64,000 nt of DNA from Massilia phosphatilytica (GTDB lineage Bacteria > Pseudomonadota > Gammaproteobacteria > Burkholderiales > Burkholderiaceae_D), in contig NZ_PUIP01000017.1 of assembly GCF_002968015.1 (NCBI RefSeq), positions 116,964-180,963 of the forward strand, given 5' to 3'. Positions 42,066 to 50,260 of this stretch are shown here, in pieces. The position numbers were made by a program, and so were the translations under genes. How positions within the stretch are numbered: the stretch's first letter is position 1; the number at the start of each line of letters is the position of its first letter. The notes below the pieces were generated by a model. It had not been told where the DNA came from. It saw only the letters and a list, made by a program, of their open reading frames with translations, and searched no databases.

Positions 42066-44837
42066 TCAGAACTGGTAACGCACGCCAGCCTTGAAGAAGC
42101 GGCCGATGGCGCCGCTGGCGTCCATCGGGTTGTAGCTCATGCCGCCGTAGGTCAGCGGATCCAGCGGTGCGATCTTGTCGAACAGGTTCGTGATCGAGCC
42201 GTAGACCTGCAGTTGCTGCGTGACCTGGTAACGGGCCGACAGGTCGATCGTCGTGAACGACGCCAGGCGGCAGTTGCCCGGTGCCGGCGAGCCGTTCGCG
42301 TACTGCGAGGCGCACTTGTCGCCCGCGAAGTACACGTTCTGCATGTCGGCGCGGTAGTTCGCGGTTGCCGTCACGTTCAGGTTCTGGCGGTCCCAGGACA
42401 GGGTCGTGCTGATCTTGTCCTTCGGCGTGCCGGCGCAGTCCGACGTGTCGCAGTTGCCGTGCGTGCCGGCATACTGGAAGCGCGTGCCGTTCTTCTCGGC
42501 GCGCACCCACGACGCCACGTGCGTCCAGGTCAGGCCCACCGTCGCGCGGCCGTAGTCGCCCAGGCGGAAGCGCTGCTTGACGTCCAGGTCGACGCCCTTG
42601 ACTTCGGTGAAGCTCGAGTTCTGGTACGGTGCCTTCGACAGCAGCAGCGTGCCCGTGTTCGGGATCGCGACGCCGTTCACGACCAGGTTGTTGTCGTTGC
42701 GGATCGCGGTCGGCAGGGCGGCTGCTTCCACGTACGACAGCGGGTTGATCTCGTTGGAACGCTTGATCTTGAAGGCGTCCAGCGACAGCGCGGTGCCGTC
42801 GAACGGATCCCACACCATGCCCAGCGTGTAGCCCTTCGATTTTTCCGGCTGCAGGCTCGGGTTGCCGACCTTGACGGCGCCGATGGTGATCGAGCAGTCG
42901 GCCTGGGTGGCGCCGCCGGCTGCCGGCGTACCGCCCGGGCAGCGGATCGGGTCACGCACGGCCGAGTTGCCGGTGCTCTGGGACGACGGGCTGAATTCGG
43001 CCGGACCCGGGGCGCGGAAGCCTTCCGTGTAGGTCGTGCGCAGCGCGAAGGTCTTCAGCGGGGTCCACTTGGCGCCGAACTTCGGCGTGGTCGACGAGAA
43101 GTCCTTGTACTTGTCGTAGCGGACGGCAGCATTCAGCTCGACCGTCTTGACGATCGGTGCGGCCACTTCGAAGAACACGGCCGACACGTTCTGGGAGCCC
43201 TGGGCAGCCACGTACGACGAGTTGATCGAACCGTCCGACGTGCCCGACAGCGACGGGTTGTCCAGCGACTGGTGACGGTATTCGCCGCCGACCGCGAGGC
43301 CCAGTGCGCCGCCCGGCAGTTGCATCAGCTCGCGCGACGCCTTGAAGTCGAGGATGTCGAGCTTGGTGGTCGAGTGCGACGTGGCGTTCGTGGCCAGCGC
43401 GGCATACAGCGCCGCCGGGTTCTTGCCCGCCTGCGTGCCGATGTAGTACGGGAAGAAGGCGCTCTTCGGATCGCCCAGCGCGGCCTGCAGCACCTTCATG
43501 TTGATCATGTTGCTGTAGTTCAGGTCGAGCGCCGACTGCGAGTGCGTCAGGCCGGTGTCGAAGTCCCAGCCCGCCACGGTGCCTTTCAGGCCGAACACGA
43601 AGCGCGAGAATTCGTTGTCGGCCGAGCGGGTGCTGGGGCCGACGTCGAACATCGAGTAGCGCACGCGCACCGGAACGCCGTACGGGTTCTGCGGATGGGT
43701 GGCGCCCATCAGGATCGCGTTGCCGTAGTTGATGATGCCGGTCGGGTTGGCGGCGTTCGGCGGGAACGCGATGGTGCCGCTGGTCGACGCCGGGGTCAGC
43801 GTGAATTCGGTGTCGCGCTTCGAATAGCCGGCTTCTGCGTAGAACTGCAGGTCGTTGTTCAGGTTCTTGGTGAAGCGGGTGTAGAAGTTCATGCCGCCGA
43901 TCTTCGGCTGCATCGAACGGAACTGGTCCGAATACCACAGGCAGCCGCCAGCCGGATCTTGCGCGGTGGTGACGGAGAACTGCGAGCAGCCCGGCAGCGA
44001 GACGTAGTTGCCGGTCTTCGGATCGCGCAGCGCGCCGGTCGGCGTCGGGCTCGATGCGCCCGGGGTGATGTAGCCGGCGGCGAACTGCGTGTTGGCCGGA
44101 TAGCCCCAGGCACGGATGTCGCCGTGGCCGATCCATTGACGGCCGGCGCGGTCCTTGTTCAGCAGCGACTGGTTGCCGTAGAACTCGGCGTTGACCATGA
44201 CGTTGTAGCCGTCTTCGTCCAGGCGGCCCTTGCCCCAGGTGAGGGCGGCCTTGCCGGTGCCGGCGTCGTGGTAGCGCGACTCGCCCACTTCGGCCTTGAA
44301 GGTCGTGCCGACGAAGTCCTTGCGCAGGATGATGTTGACCACGCCCGCGATCGCGTCGGCGCCGTAGGTCGACGAGGCGCCGTCCTTCAGGATCTCGATG
44401 CGCTCGACGGCTTCCATCGGCACGGTCGACAGGTCGGTGAAGCTCTTCTGGCCGTCATCGGCGCGCGCGAACGGTGCCATGCGGCGGCCATTCAGCAGGA
44501 CCAGGGTCGAGGTGGCGCCCAGGCCGCGCAGCGAGATGGCGGTGGAACCGGCGGCGAAGCCGTTGCCGAAACCGGTCGGCAGCGAACCGGCGCCGTCCGA
44601 CGTCAGCGTCTGCAGGTATTCCGCGACGGTGCCCTTGCCGGACTTGGCGAGGTCTTCACGGCTGACGACTTGCACGGGCGAGGCCGTTTCGGCGGACGCG
44701 CGCTTGATGCTGGAACCGGTGACTTCGACACGCTGGATCGGACCCTGGGCGTCTTGCGCCACGGCCGGTGCAGCGCCCAGCGCCGCATAGGCGAGGGCGA
44801 GCGTGACTGCTTGTGCGATAGCTTTCTTTTGATACAT
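42066..44837 (-). CDS. TonB-dependent outer membrane receptor (TBDR 7)
   Basis: 923 residues from ATG 44837, chosen because GGAG lies 5 bases upstream; the longer frame to 44900 lacks one. The signal peptide starts MYQKKAIAQAV and ends AAPAVAQD. The plug opens VEVTGSSIKRASAETASPV and has LVLLNGRRMAPFA and TYGADAIAGVVNIILRKD. The barrel ends FFKAGVRYQF. Paralog of TBDR 5. It is divergent from a peptide-type ABC transporter 320 bases away. This is the only TBDR here with a neighbour hinting at its cargo (peptides), though that is an inference. Confidence 0.93.
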   Translation of the reverse strand: MYQKKAIAQAVTLALAYAALGAAPAVAQDAQGPIQRVEVTGSSIKRASAETASPVQVVSREDLAKSGKGTVAEYLQTLTSDGAGSLPTGFGNGFAAGSTAISLRGLGATSTLVLLNGRRMAPFARADDGQKSFTDLSTVPMEAVERIEILKDGASSTYGADAIAGVVNIILRKDFVGTTFKAEVGESRYHDAGTGKAALTWGKGRLDEDGYNVMVNAEFYGNQSLLNKDRAGRQWIGHGDIRAWGYPANTQFAAGYITPGASSPTPTGALRDPKTGNYVSLPGCSQFSVTTAQDPAGGCLWYSDQFRSMQPKIGGMNFYTRFTKNLNNDLQFYAEAGYSKRDTEFTLTPASTSGTIAFPPNAANPTGIINYGNAILMGATHPQNPYGVPVRVRYSMFDVGPSTRSADNEFSRFVFGLKGTVAGWDFDTGLTHSQSALDLNYSNMINMKVLQAALGDPKSAFFPYYIGTQAGKNPAALYAALATNATSHSTTKLDILDFKASRELMQLPGGALGLAVGGEYRHQSLDNPSLSGTSDGSINSSYVAAQGSQNVSAVFFEVAAPIVKTVELNAAVRYDKYKDFSSTTPKFGAKWTPLKTFALRTTYTEGFRAPGPAEFSPSSQSTGNSAVRDPIRCPGGTPAAGGATQADCSITIGAVKVGNPSLQPEKSKGYTLGMVWDPFDGTALSLDAFKIKRSNEINPLSYVEAAALPTAIRNDNNLVVNGVAIPNTGTLLLSKAPYQNSSFTEVKGVDLDVKQRFRLGDYGRATVGLTWTHVASWVRAEKNGTRFQYAGTHGNCDTSDCAGTPKDKISTTLSWDRQNLNVTATANYRADMQNVYFAGDKCASQYANGSPAPGNCRLASFTTIDLSARYQVTQQLQVYGSITNLFDKIAPLDPLTYGGMSYNPMDASGAIGRFFKAGVRYQF

Positions 44838-45157
44838 TACAACTCCAAATGGGGCTTCGATGGCAAGGCTAAACACCGATGCATTCCAGATTCCGAACAT
44901 TCATGGTATGCATATGCCGGACTGGAAAATCTTATGATGTAAGCTCTCTCTCATTGGCCAAAAAGTTAAAATTTTATTTTGGCAACGCATCAGACCACCG
45001 TAGCGTGCAATATGTCAATACGATGACAATGCATATTGCGTAAACGCCACAACAAGCCATCCATTTGGTTATGGCCCCATGACATCTTTTCCCGGCAGGG
45101 GCGGCGCAATCTGGTCTATAGTTCCGAACGCGTTCGATGACTCACCCGGGAAACCCG
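44838..45157. other. Divergent intergenic region between TBDR 7 and the peptide ABC genes
   Basis: 320 bases without a supported gene. Promoters for both directions must lie here. The inverted repeat at 45007-45039 is roughly mid-way. Confidence 0.55.
45007..45039. promoter_or_regulatory. Candidate operator: nested inverted repeat in the divergent region
   Basis: Outer arms gcaatatg (45007-45014) and catattgc (45032-45039) are perfect, with inner arms tgtca (45013-45017) and tgaca (45024-45028). Its place between two divergent transport genes suits a shared regulator. Confidence 0.42.
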
Positions 45158-46096
45158 ATGTTTGCTTATATCCTGCGGCGCCTGTGGCAGATGCTGCCCA
45201 CGATGGCCGGCGTCGTCGTGCTGGTGTTCGTGCTGTTCAACTGGGTTGGCGGCGACCCCTCGTACCTGTTGGCGGGCAAGATGGCGGACGCGCGCGCCAT
45301 CGCCAATATCCGCGCCCAGCTGGGGCTGGATGCGCCGTGGTACGTCCAGCTCGGCATCTTCGTGAAGCAGATCGTCACGTTCGACTTCGGCAACGCGTGG
45401 GCGACGGGCGAACCCGTGTCGCACATCATCGCCAGCCGCCTCGGGCCGTCGCTGACGGTGCTCGTGCCGCTGACGGTGCTGGAGACCACGATCGGCATCG
45501 CGCTGGCGCTCGCCGTCGCGTTCGTGCGCGGCTCGCTGACGGACCGCATCGTGATGGTCGCGTGCACGGTGGGCATGTCGATCTCGATCCTCGTCTACAT
45601 CATCGTGTTCCAGTACGGCCTCGCCTATCAACTCGGGCTGTTCCCCGTGCAGGGCTGGGGCGAGCATTTCACGGAAAACCTGCTGCGCTACGCCACCTTG
45701 CCGATCCTGATCGGCCTCGCCGTGTCGCTGGCGCCGACCCTGCGCCTGTTCCGCAGCTTCGTGCTGGACGAAGTCGGCCAGGACTACGTGCGCACGGCGC
45801 GCGCGAAAGGCTTGCCGGAGCGGCGCATCGTCTGGGTGCACGTGCTGCGCAATGCGGCCATTCCCATCATCACGTACGTCATGGCCAACCTGCCGGCCCT
45901 GCTGATCGGCGCCTTCCTGCTCGAGCGCTTCTTCGGCATCCCGGGCATCGGGCGCGAAGTGATCCTCGCCGTCGAACGCAGCGACTTCCCCGTCATCAAG
46001 GCGATCACGGTCTACGTCGCCGCCGCCACGATGGTGTTCAACCTGCTGGCGGACCTGATGTACCAGGCCGTCGACCCGCGCGTGCAACTCAAATGA
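45158..46096 (+). CDS. Peptide-type ABC transporter permease (DppB/OppB/YejB-like)
   Basis: 312 residues from ATG 45158 (MFAYILRRLWQMLPTMAGVV), the usual start of this family; an ATG seven codons earlier lacks a ribosome-binding site. The first membrane helix is followed by the GGDPSYLL and QLGLDAPWYVQ segment, then about five more helices. The EAA-type loop reads DYVRTARAKGLPERRIVWVHVLRNAAIP. The end (MVFNLLADLMYQAVDPRVQLK) is typical. It is one half of an inner-membrane channel for peptides or similar solutes. Its stop overlaps the next permease start (ATGA). Confidence 0.92.
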   Translation: MFAYILRRLWQMLPTMAGVVVLVFVLFNWVGGDPSYLLAGKMADARAIANIRAQLGLDAPWYVQLGIFVKQIVTFDFGNAWATGEPVSHIIASRLGPSLTVLVPLTVLETTIGIALALAVAFVRGSLTDRIVMVACTVGMSISILVYIIVFQYGLAYQLGLFPVQGWGEHFTENLLRYATLPILIGLAVSLAPTLRLFRSFVLDEVGQDYVRTARAKGLPERRIVWVHVLRNAAIPIITYVMANLPALLIGAFLLERFFGIPGIGREVILAVERSDFPVIKAITVYVAAATMVFNLLADLMYQAVDPRVQLK

Positions 46097-47103
46097 ATCA
46101 CCCTGCAACTTCTGCCGGCCTGTGGACGCTGGCCTGGCGCCGCCTGCGCGCGGACCGCGTCGCGATGGCGTCGCTGGCCGCCGTGTGCCTGTTCCTGCTG
46201 TCCGTCGTGCTGGCGGCAACGGGCCTCATCGCGGCCGACTGGGAAGACGAGGTGGCCGTCAACTACGCGCCGCCGGCGTTCATGGGGCCCGATCCGGCGC
46301 TGGCCGCGCTCGCGCAGCCACAGCGGCCCGTGCCGCCGAACGCGTTCGATCCGCTGGCCGCCGACATCGCGCAGCTGCACGCGGAACTCGCGCGCCGCGG
46401 CCATGCCGCGCACGACGTCAAGCGGACCACGCTGCCGTTCGGCGCCGACAAATGGGGCCACGACATCGTCAGGAAGACGATCAAGGGCGGGCAGACGTCG
46501 ATCGTCGTGGGCCTCGTCGCCGCGTTCGTCGCCGTCGCGCTGGGGACGGTGTTCGGCGCGCTGTCCGGCTTCTACGGCGGGCTGGTCGACGACTTCTTCA
46601 ACTGGTTCTACAGCGTCTTCACGGCGATTCCTTCGATCCTGATGATCCTCACCGTGGCCGCCGTGCTGCAGACGAAGGGCGTGCTGACAATCGTGCTGAT
46701 CCTCGGCCTCACCGGCTGGACGGGGCCGTACCGCCTGATCCGCGCCGAGTACATCAAGCACAAGGCGCGCGAGTACGTGATGGCGGCCGACGCGATCGGC
46801 GCATCCGGCTGGCGCAAGATGTTCATGCACATCTTCCCGAACGTGTCGCACGTGGCGCTCGTGCAGATGTCGATCCTCGTCGTCGGCTTCATCAAGGCCG
46901 AAGTGATCCTGTCGTTCCTCGGCTTCGGCGTGCCGGTGGGCGTCGTCTCGTGGGGCAGCATGCTGAACGAGGCGCAGAATGAACTCATCCTCGGCAAATG
47001 GTGGCAGCTGACGGCGGCCGCCAGCGCCATGGCCATCCTGGTCACGGCGTTCTCGCTGTTCGCCGATTCGCTGCGCGATGCGCTGGATCCGAAACTGAAA
47101 TGA
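46093..47103 (+). CDS. Peptide-type ABC transporter permease (DppC/OppC/YejE-like)
   Basis: 336 residues from ATG 46093, fixed by the four-base overlap with the upstream permease. After the first membrane helix comes a long extracytoplasmic stretch (about 48-125) rich in Ala and Pro, ending FGADKWGHDIVRKTIKGG. The remaining helices and EAA loop (YVMAADAIGASGWRKMFMHIFPN) follow. The long loop is like that of YejE-type permeases. It ends DPKLK with another ATGA overlap into the ATPase gene, so the three are tightly coupled. Confidence 0.92.
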   Translation: MNHPATSAGLWTLAWRRLRADRVAMASLAAVCLFLLSVVLAATGLIAADWEDEVAVNYAPPAFMGPDPALAALAQPQRPVPPNAFDPLAADIAQLHAELARRGHAAHDVKRTTLPFGADKWGHDIVRKTIKGGQTSIVVGLVAAFVAVALGTVFGALSGFYGGLVDDFFNWFYSVFTAIPSILMILTVAAVLQTKGVLTIVLILGLTGWTGPYRLIRAEYIKHKAREYVMAADAIGASGWRKMFMHIFPNVSHVALVQMSILVVGFIKAEVILSFLGFGVPVGVVSWGSMLNEAQNELILGKWWQLTAAASAMAILVTAFSLFADSLRDALDPKLK

Positions 47104-48797
47104 GTGACCTGAATCTTCTCGAAGTCCGCGACCTGCGCGTGTCGTTCCGGACCGATAAAAAGAACACGTTCGAGGCCGTGAAGGGCATCTCGTTCAGCCT
47201 GCCGCTGGACGCGACCGTCGCCCTCGTCGGCGAATCGGGCAGCGGCAAGTCCGTCAGTTCGCTCGCCGTGATGGGCCTGCTGCCGCCGGAGACGACGATC
47301 ATCCACCCCGGCTCGTCGATCCGATTCGAAGGCCGCGAACTGCTCGATCTGCCGATCGCCGAGCGCCGCCGCCTGTGCGGCAAGGACATCGCGATGATCT
47401 TCCAGGAGCCGATGTCGTCGCTGAATCCCGTGTTCACGGTCGGCTTCCAGATCGGTGAAGTGCTGCGCCTGCACCTCGGCATGAACCGGCGCCAGGCACG
47501 CGCCCGCACGCTCGAACTGCTGGAAGAGGTGGGCATTCCCGATCCGGCGCGGAAGATCGACGCCTACCCGAGCCAGATGTCGGGCGGCCAGCAGCAGCGC
47601 GTGATGATCGCGATGGCCATCGCATGCGAACCGAAGCTGCTGATCGCGGACGAGCCGACGACGGCGCTGGACGTGACGATCCAGAAGCAGATCATGGAAC
47701 TCATCGCGGCACTCCAGCAGCGGCGCCGGATGGCCGTGCTGTTCATCACGCACGACCTGGGCCTGGTGGGCGAGATCGCGGACCGTGTGATCGTCATGCG
47801 CCACGGCGAAGTGCGGGAAGAGGGCGATGCCGCGCAGGTGCTGGGCGATCCGCGCGACGCTTACACGCGCGCGCTGCTGCACTGCCGTCCCTCGCTGGAT
47901 GCGCGGCCCGTGCGGCTGCCCGTCATCGACGACTACCTCAGTGGCCAGATGAGTGGCCGCATGGACGTGGGCGCCGCGCTGCCCCAGCGCACGCGCGGCT
48001 ATGCGCCGGGCGACGAGAACATCCTCGTCGTGCACAACCTCGCCAAGAGTTTTTTCGTACGCGAAGGCCTGTTCGGCAAGCGCGAATTCCAGGCCGTGAA
48101 GGACGTGTCGTTCACGCTCCCGCGCGGGAAGACGCTGGGCGTCGTCGGCGAGTCGGGATCGGGCAAGACGACGGTCGGCCTGACCCTGCTGCGCCTGCAC
48201 CGCGCGACCGGCGGCACTGCCTTGTTCGACGGCCGCGACCTCGTCGCGATGAGCGATGCCGAGTTCCAGGCCTATAAACGGCGCATCCAGATCGTGTTCC
48301 AGAATCCGTACGCGTCGCTGAACCCGCGCTTCACCGTCGGCCAGATCCTGCTGGAGCCGATGCGCATCCACCGCATCGGCGCGAACGATGCCGAGCGTAT
48401 CGAGCACGCCCGCTACCTGTTGCAGCGGGTCGGTCTTCCGGCGCATGCGTTCGACCGCTACCCGCACGAATTCTCGGGCGGCCAGCGCCAGCGCATCGCC
48501 ATCGCGCGTTGCCTGACGATGAAGCCGGAGATCCTCGTGTGCGACGAATCCGTGTCCGCGCTCGACGTGTCCGTGCAGGCCCAGGTGCTGAACCTGCTGC
48601 AGGACCTGCAGGACGAGTACAAGATGAGCTACATCTTCATCTCGCACGATCTGTCCGTGGTGAAGTACATCTCCGACCGCGTGATGGTGATGCACCACGG
48701 CAGCGTGGTCGAGATGGCCGACGCGGACGAGCTCTACCGCAATCCGCAGCATCCCTACACGCGGCAATTGCTGGCCGCGATCCCGCGCGGCGCCTGA
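47100..48797 (+). CDS. Peptide-type ABC transporter double ATP-binding protein (YejF/DppDF-like)
   Basis: 565 residues with two complete ATPase modules in one chain. Module 1: Walker A GESGSGKS (about 41-48), signature MSGGQQQRV, Walker B LLIADEPT. Module 2: Walker A GESGSGKT (about 350), signature FSGGQRQRI, Walker B ILVCDES with Ser where most have Pro. Each half ends with an oligopeptide-transporter-type C-terminal extension. It energises the two permeases upstream. No periplasmic binding protein gene lies next to the operon, so that component must be encoded elsewhere. A repeat element starts 3 bases after the stop. Confidence 0.94.
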   Translation: MSDLNLLEVRDLRVSFRTDKKNTFEAVKGISFSLPLDATVALVGESGSGKSVSSLAVMGLLPPETTIIHPGSSIRFEGRELLDLPIAERRRLCGKDIAMIFQEPMSSLNPVFTVGFQIGEVLRLHLGMNRRQARARTLELLEEVGIPDPARKIDAYPSQMSGGQQQRVMIAMAIACEPKLLIADEPTTALDVTIQKQIMELIAALQQRRRMAVLFITHDLGLVGEIADRVIVMRHGEVREEGDAAQVLGDPRDAYTRALLHCRPSLDARPVRLPVIDDYLSGQMSGRMDVGAALPQRTRGYAPGDENILVVHNLAKSFFVREGLFGKREFQAVKDVSFTLPRGKTLGVVGESGSGKTTVGLTLLRLHRATGGTALFDGRDLVAMSDAEFQAYKRRIQIVFQNPYASLNPRFTVGQILLEPMRIHRIGANDAERIEHARYLLQRVGLPAHAFDRYPHEFSGGQRQRIAIARCLTMKPEILVCDESVSALDVSVQAQVLNLLQDLQDEYKMSYIFISHDLSVVKYISDRVMVMHHGSVVEMADADELYRNPQHPYTRQLLAAIPRGA

Positions 48798-48799
48798 AG

Positions 48800-49000
48800 A
48801 TTCGGGGTCAGAGCACATTTCCAGCCAAATTCGGGGTCAGAGCACTTTTTGTGACAATGGCTTCCAGAAAAGTTTGACGGGATGCCTGCGCTGGGTGGCG
48901 TCCCGTCGTGTGCTTTCCGGGAGAGTTTGTAATCACGAGCAATGGCTCGAAAACGTGCTCTGACCCCGAATTTCGAGAAAAATGTGCTCTGACCCCGAAT
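48800..49000. repeat. Symmetrical REP/MITE-like element with four 17-bp units
   Basis: The 17-mer attcggggtcagagcac occurs at 48800-48816 and 48829-48845 in one orientation. Its complement gtgctctgaccccgaat occurs at 48955-48971 and 48984-49000. Both pairs are phased by exactly 29 bases, making a large inverted arrangement of about 200 bases. The centre has another imperfect hairpin (gacgggatgcc/ggcgtcccgtc, about 48878-48909). It lies between the ABC operon and the DedA gene. No transposase frame is present, so it would be non-autonomous. Confidence 0.82.
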
Positions 49001-49084
49001 CTGGGTGTTGCGTGCGGGCTGCGGACGGGCCAGCACGTTGCCGCTTTCGCCACGCCCGTGGGTGTTTTCCGCTACCATACGGGG

Positions 49085-50038
49085 ATGACCCAGCTCTCGC
49101 ACCTGATCCATGTGTATGGCGTCCTGATCGTGTTCGGCACCGTCCTGCTCGAACAGATCGGGTTGCCCATTCCCGCGTTTCCGGTGCTGATCATCGCGGG
49201 CGCGCTGGCCGTCGACGGCGGGGCCAACTGGCCGCTGTATCTGGCCGCGGCCGTGCTGGCCTGTCTCATCAGTGATTACTTCTGGTTCCGCGCCGGCCGC
49301 TACTACGGCAAGCGCATCCTGCGCCTGCTGTGCAAGATTTCGCTGTCGCCCGATTCCTGCGTCAGCCAGACCGAAGACAATTTCAGCCGCTGGGGCGCGA
49401 AATCCCTCGTCGTCGCCAAGTTCATCCCCGGCTTCAACACGATCGCACCGCCGCTCGCCGGTGCCATGGGCACGACGACGGCGCAGTTCGTCTGGCTGTC
49501 CGTCGCCGGCGGCCTGCTGTGGAGTGGCGTGGGCATGGGACTGGGTGCCTGGTTCCACAACAGCGTGGATGACGTGATCGCCTGGTTCGAGACGCTGGGC
49601 AGCACGGCGCTGATGGTCGTCGGCTTCCTGCTCGCGTTGTTCGTGTTGTTCAAATACATCGAGCGCAAGCGCAACCTGGGCGGGGCCAACCTGCCGCGTA
49701 TCACGATGGACGAGCTCAAGGACCTGGTCGAGGGTGGACACGATCCGCTGATCGTCGACGCGCGCGGCGTCACGGCGCGCCAGCTCGAAGCGGGTATTCC
49801 CGGCGCGCTGGTCTATGGCGACGCCGTGCCGGAACGGCTGATGGCTGCGCTCGACAAGGACCGTCACATCGTCATCTACTGCTCCTGCCCGAACGACATC
49901 ACGGCGGCACAGGTCGCCAAGGAATTCGCCAAGAACGGTTTCCATCGCGCACGTCCGCTGCTCGGCGGCCTCGACGCGTGGAACGACCACTGCGCGGCCA
50001 GCCAGGCCGACGCCGAGCTCAAGCCCAAGCACGGCTGA
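49085..50038 (+). CDS. DedA family membrane protein fused to a rhodanese domain
   Basis: 317 residues from ATG 49085 (MTQLSHLIHVYGVLIVFG). The first ~205 residues are DedA/VTT type: several membrane helices, an LEQIGLPIPAFP re-entrant motif and a KFIPGFNTIAPPLAG motif. After a basic linker (KYIERKRNLGG) a rhodanese-like domain (about 215-305) holds a Cys in the active-site loop (IYCSCPNDITAAQ). DedA proteins are thought to flip undecaprenyl phosphate or phospholipids. The rhodanese part may handle sulfur or be a regulatory module. An in-frame extension through the upstream repeat is not coding. Confidence 0.9.
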   Translation: MTQLSHLIHVYGVLIVFGTVLLEQIGLPIPAFPVLIIAGALAVDGGANWPLYLAAAVLACLISDYFWFRAGRYYGKRILRLLCKISLSPDSCVSQTEDNFSRWGAKSLVVAKFIPGFNTIAPPLAGAMGTTTAQFVWLSVAGGLLWSGVGMGLGAWFHNSVDDVIAWFETLGSTALMVVGFLLALFVLFKYIERKRNLGGANLPRITMDELKDLVEGGHDPLIVDARGVTARQLEAGIPGALVYGDAVPERLMAALDKDRHIVIYCSCPNDITAAQVAKEFAKNGFHRARPLLGGLDAWNDHCAASQADAELKPKHG

Positions 50039-50260
50039 GCTTCCTATCTCTTTTCTTATCGTGCGGCGTCCGCCCGGCGCCGCCGCTTCCTCACGCTGTC
50101 GATCCATCCCCATATTGGTAGCTGGACTACTCCCTATCGCGCCAAGGTTTTACGCGAATTCGGTGGGATAGTGGGTCGGATGTACCTAAACTACAATAAA
50201 TGCTTGCGCTGCAGCCAAGAAATCCTTAAGCTTCGTGGAATCTGTTTCTTACGGCCTGCC

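Noticed and set aside
45079..46092. Large extension of the second ABC permease back through the first
   Set aside because: It overlaps the real upstream permease in another frame and is Arg/Gly/Ala-rich; the ATGA overlap at 46093 is the natural start.
48846..48954. Transposase remnant between the inverted 17-mer pairs
   Set aside because: No frame there carries a transposase motif; the element looks non-autonomous.
50171..50260. Upstream extension of glucokinase
   Set aside because: The extra residues are not family-like and have an unusual Cys/Asn/Tyr content; ATG 50261 fits the known N-terminus.
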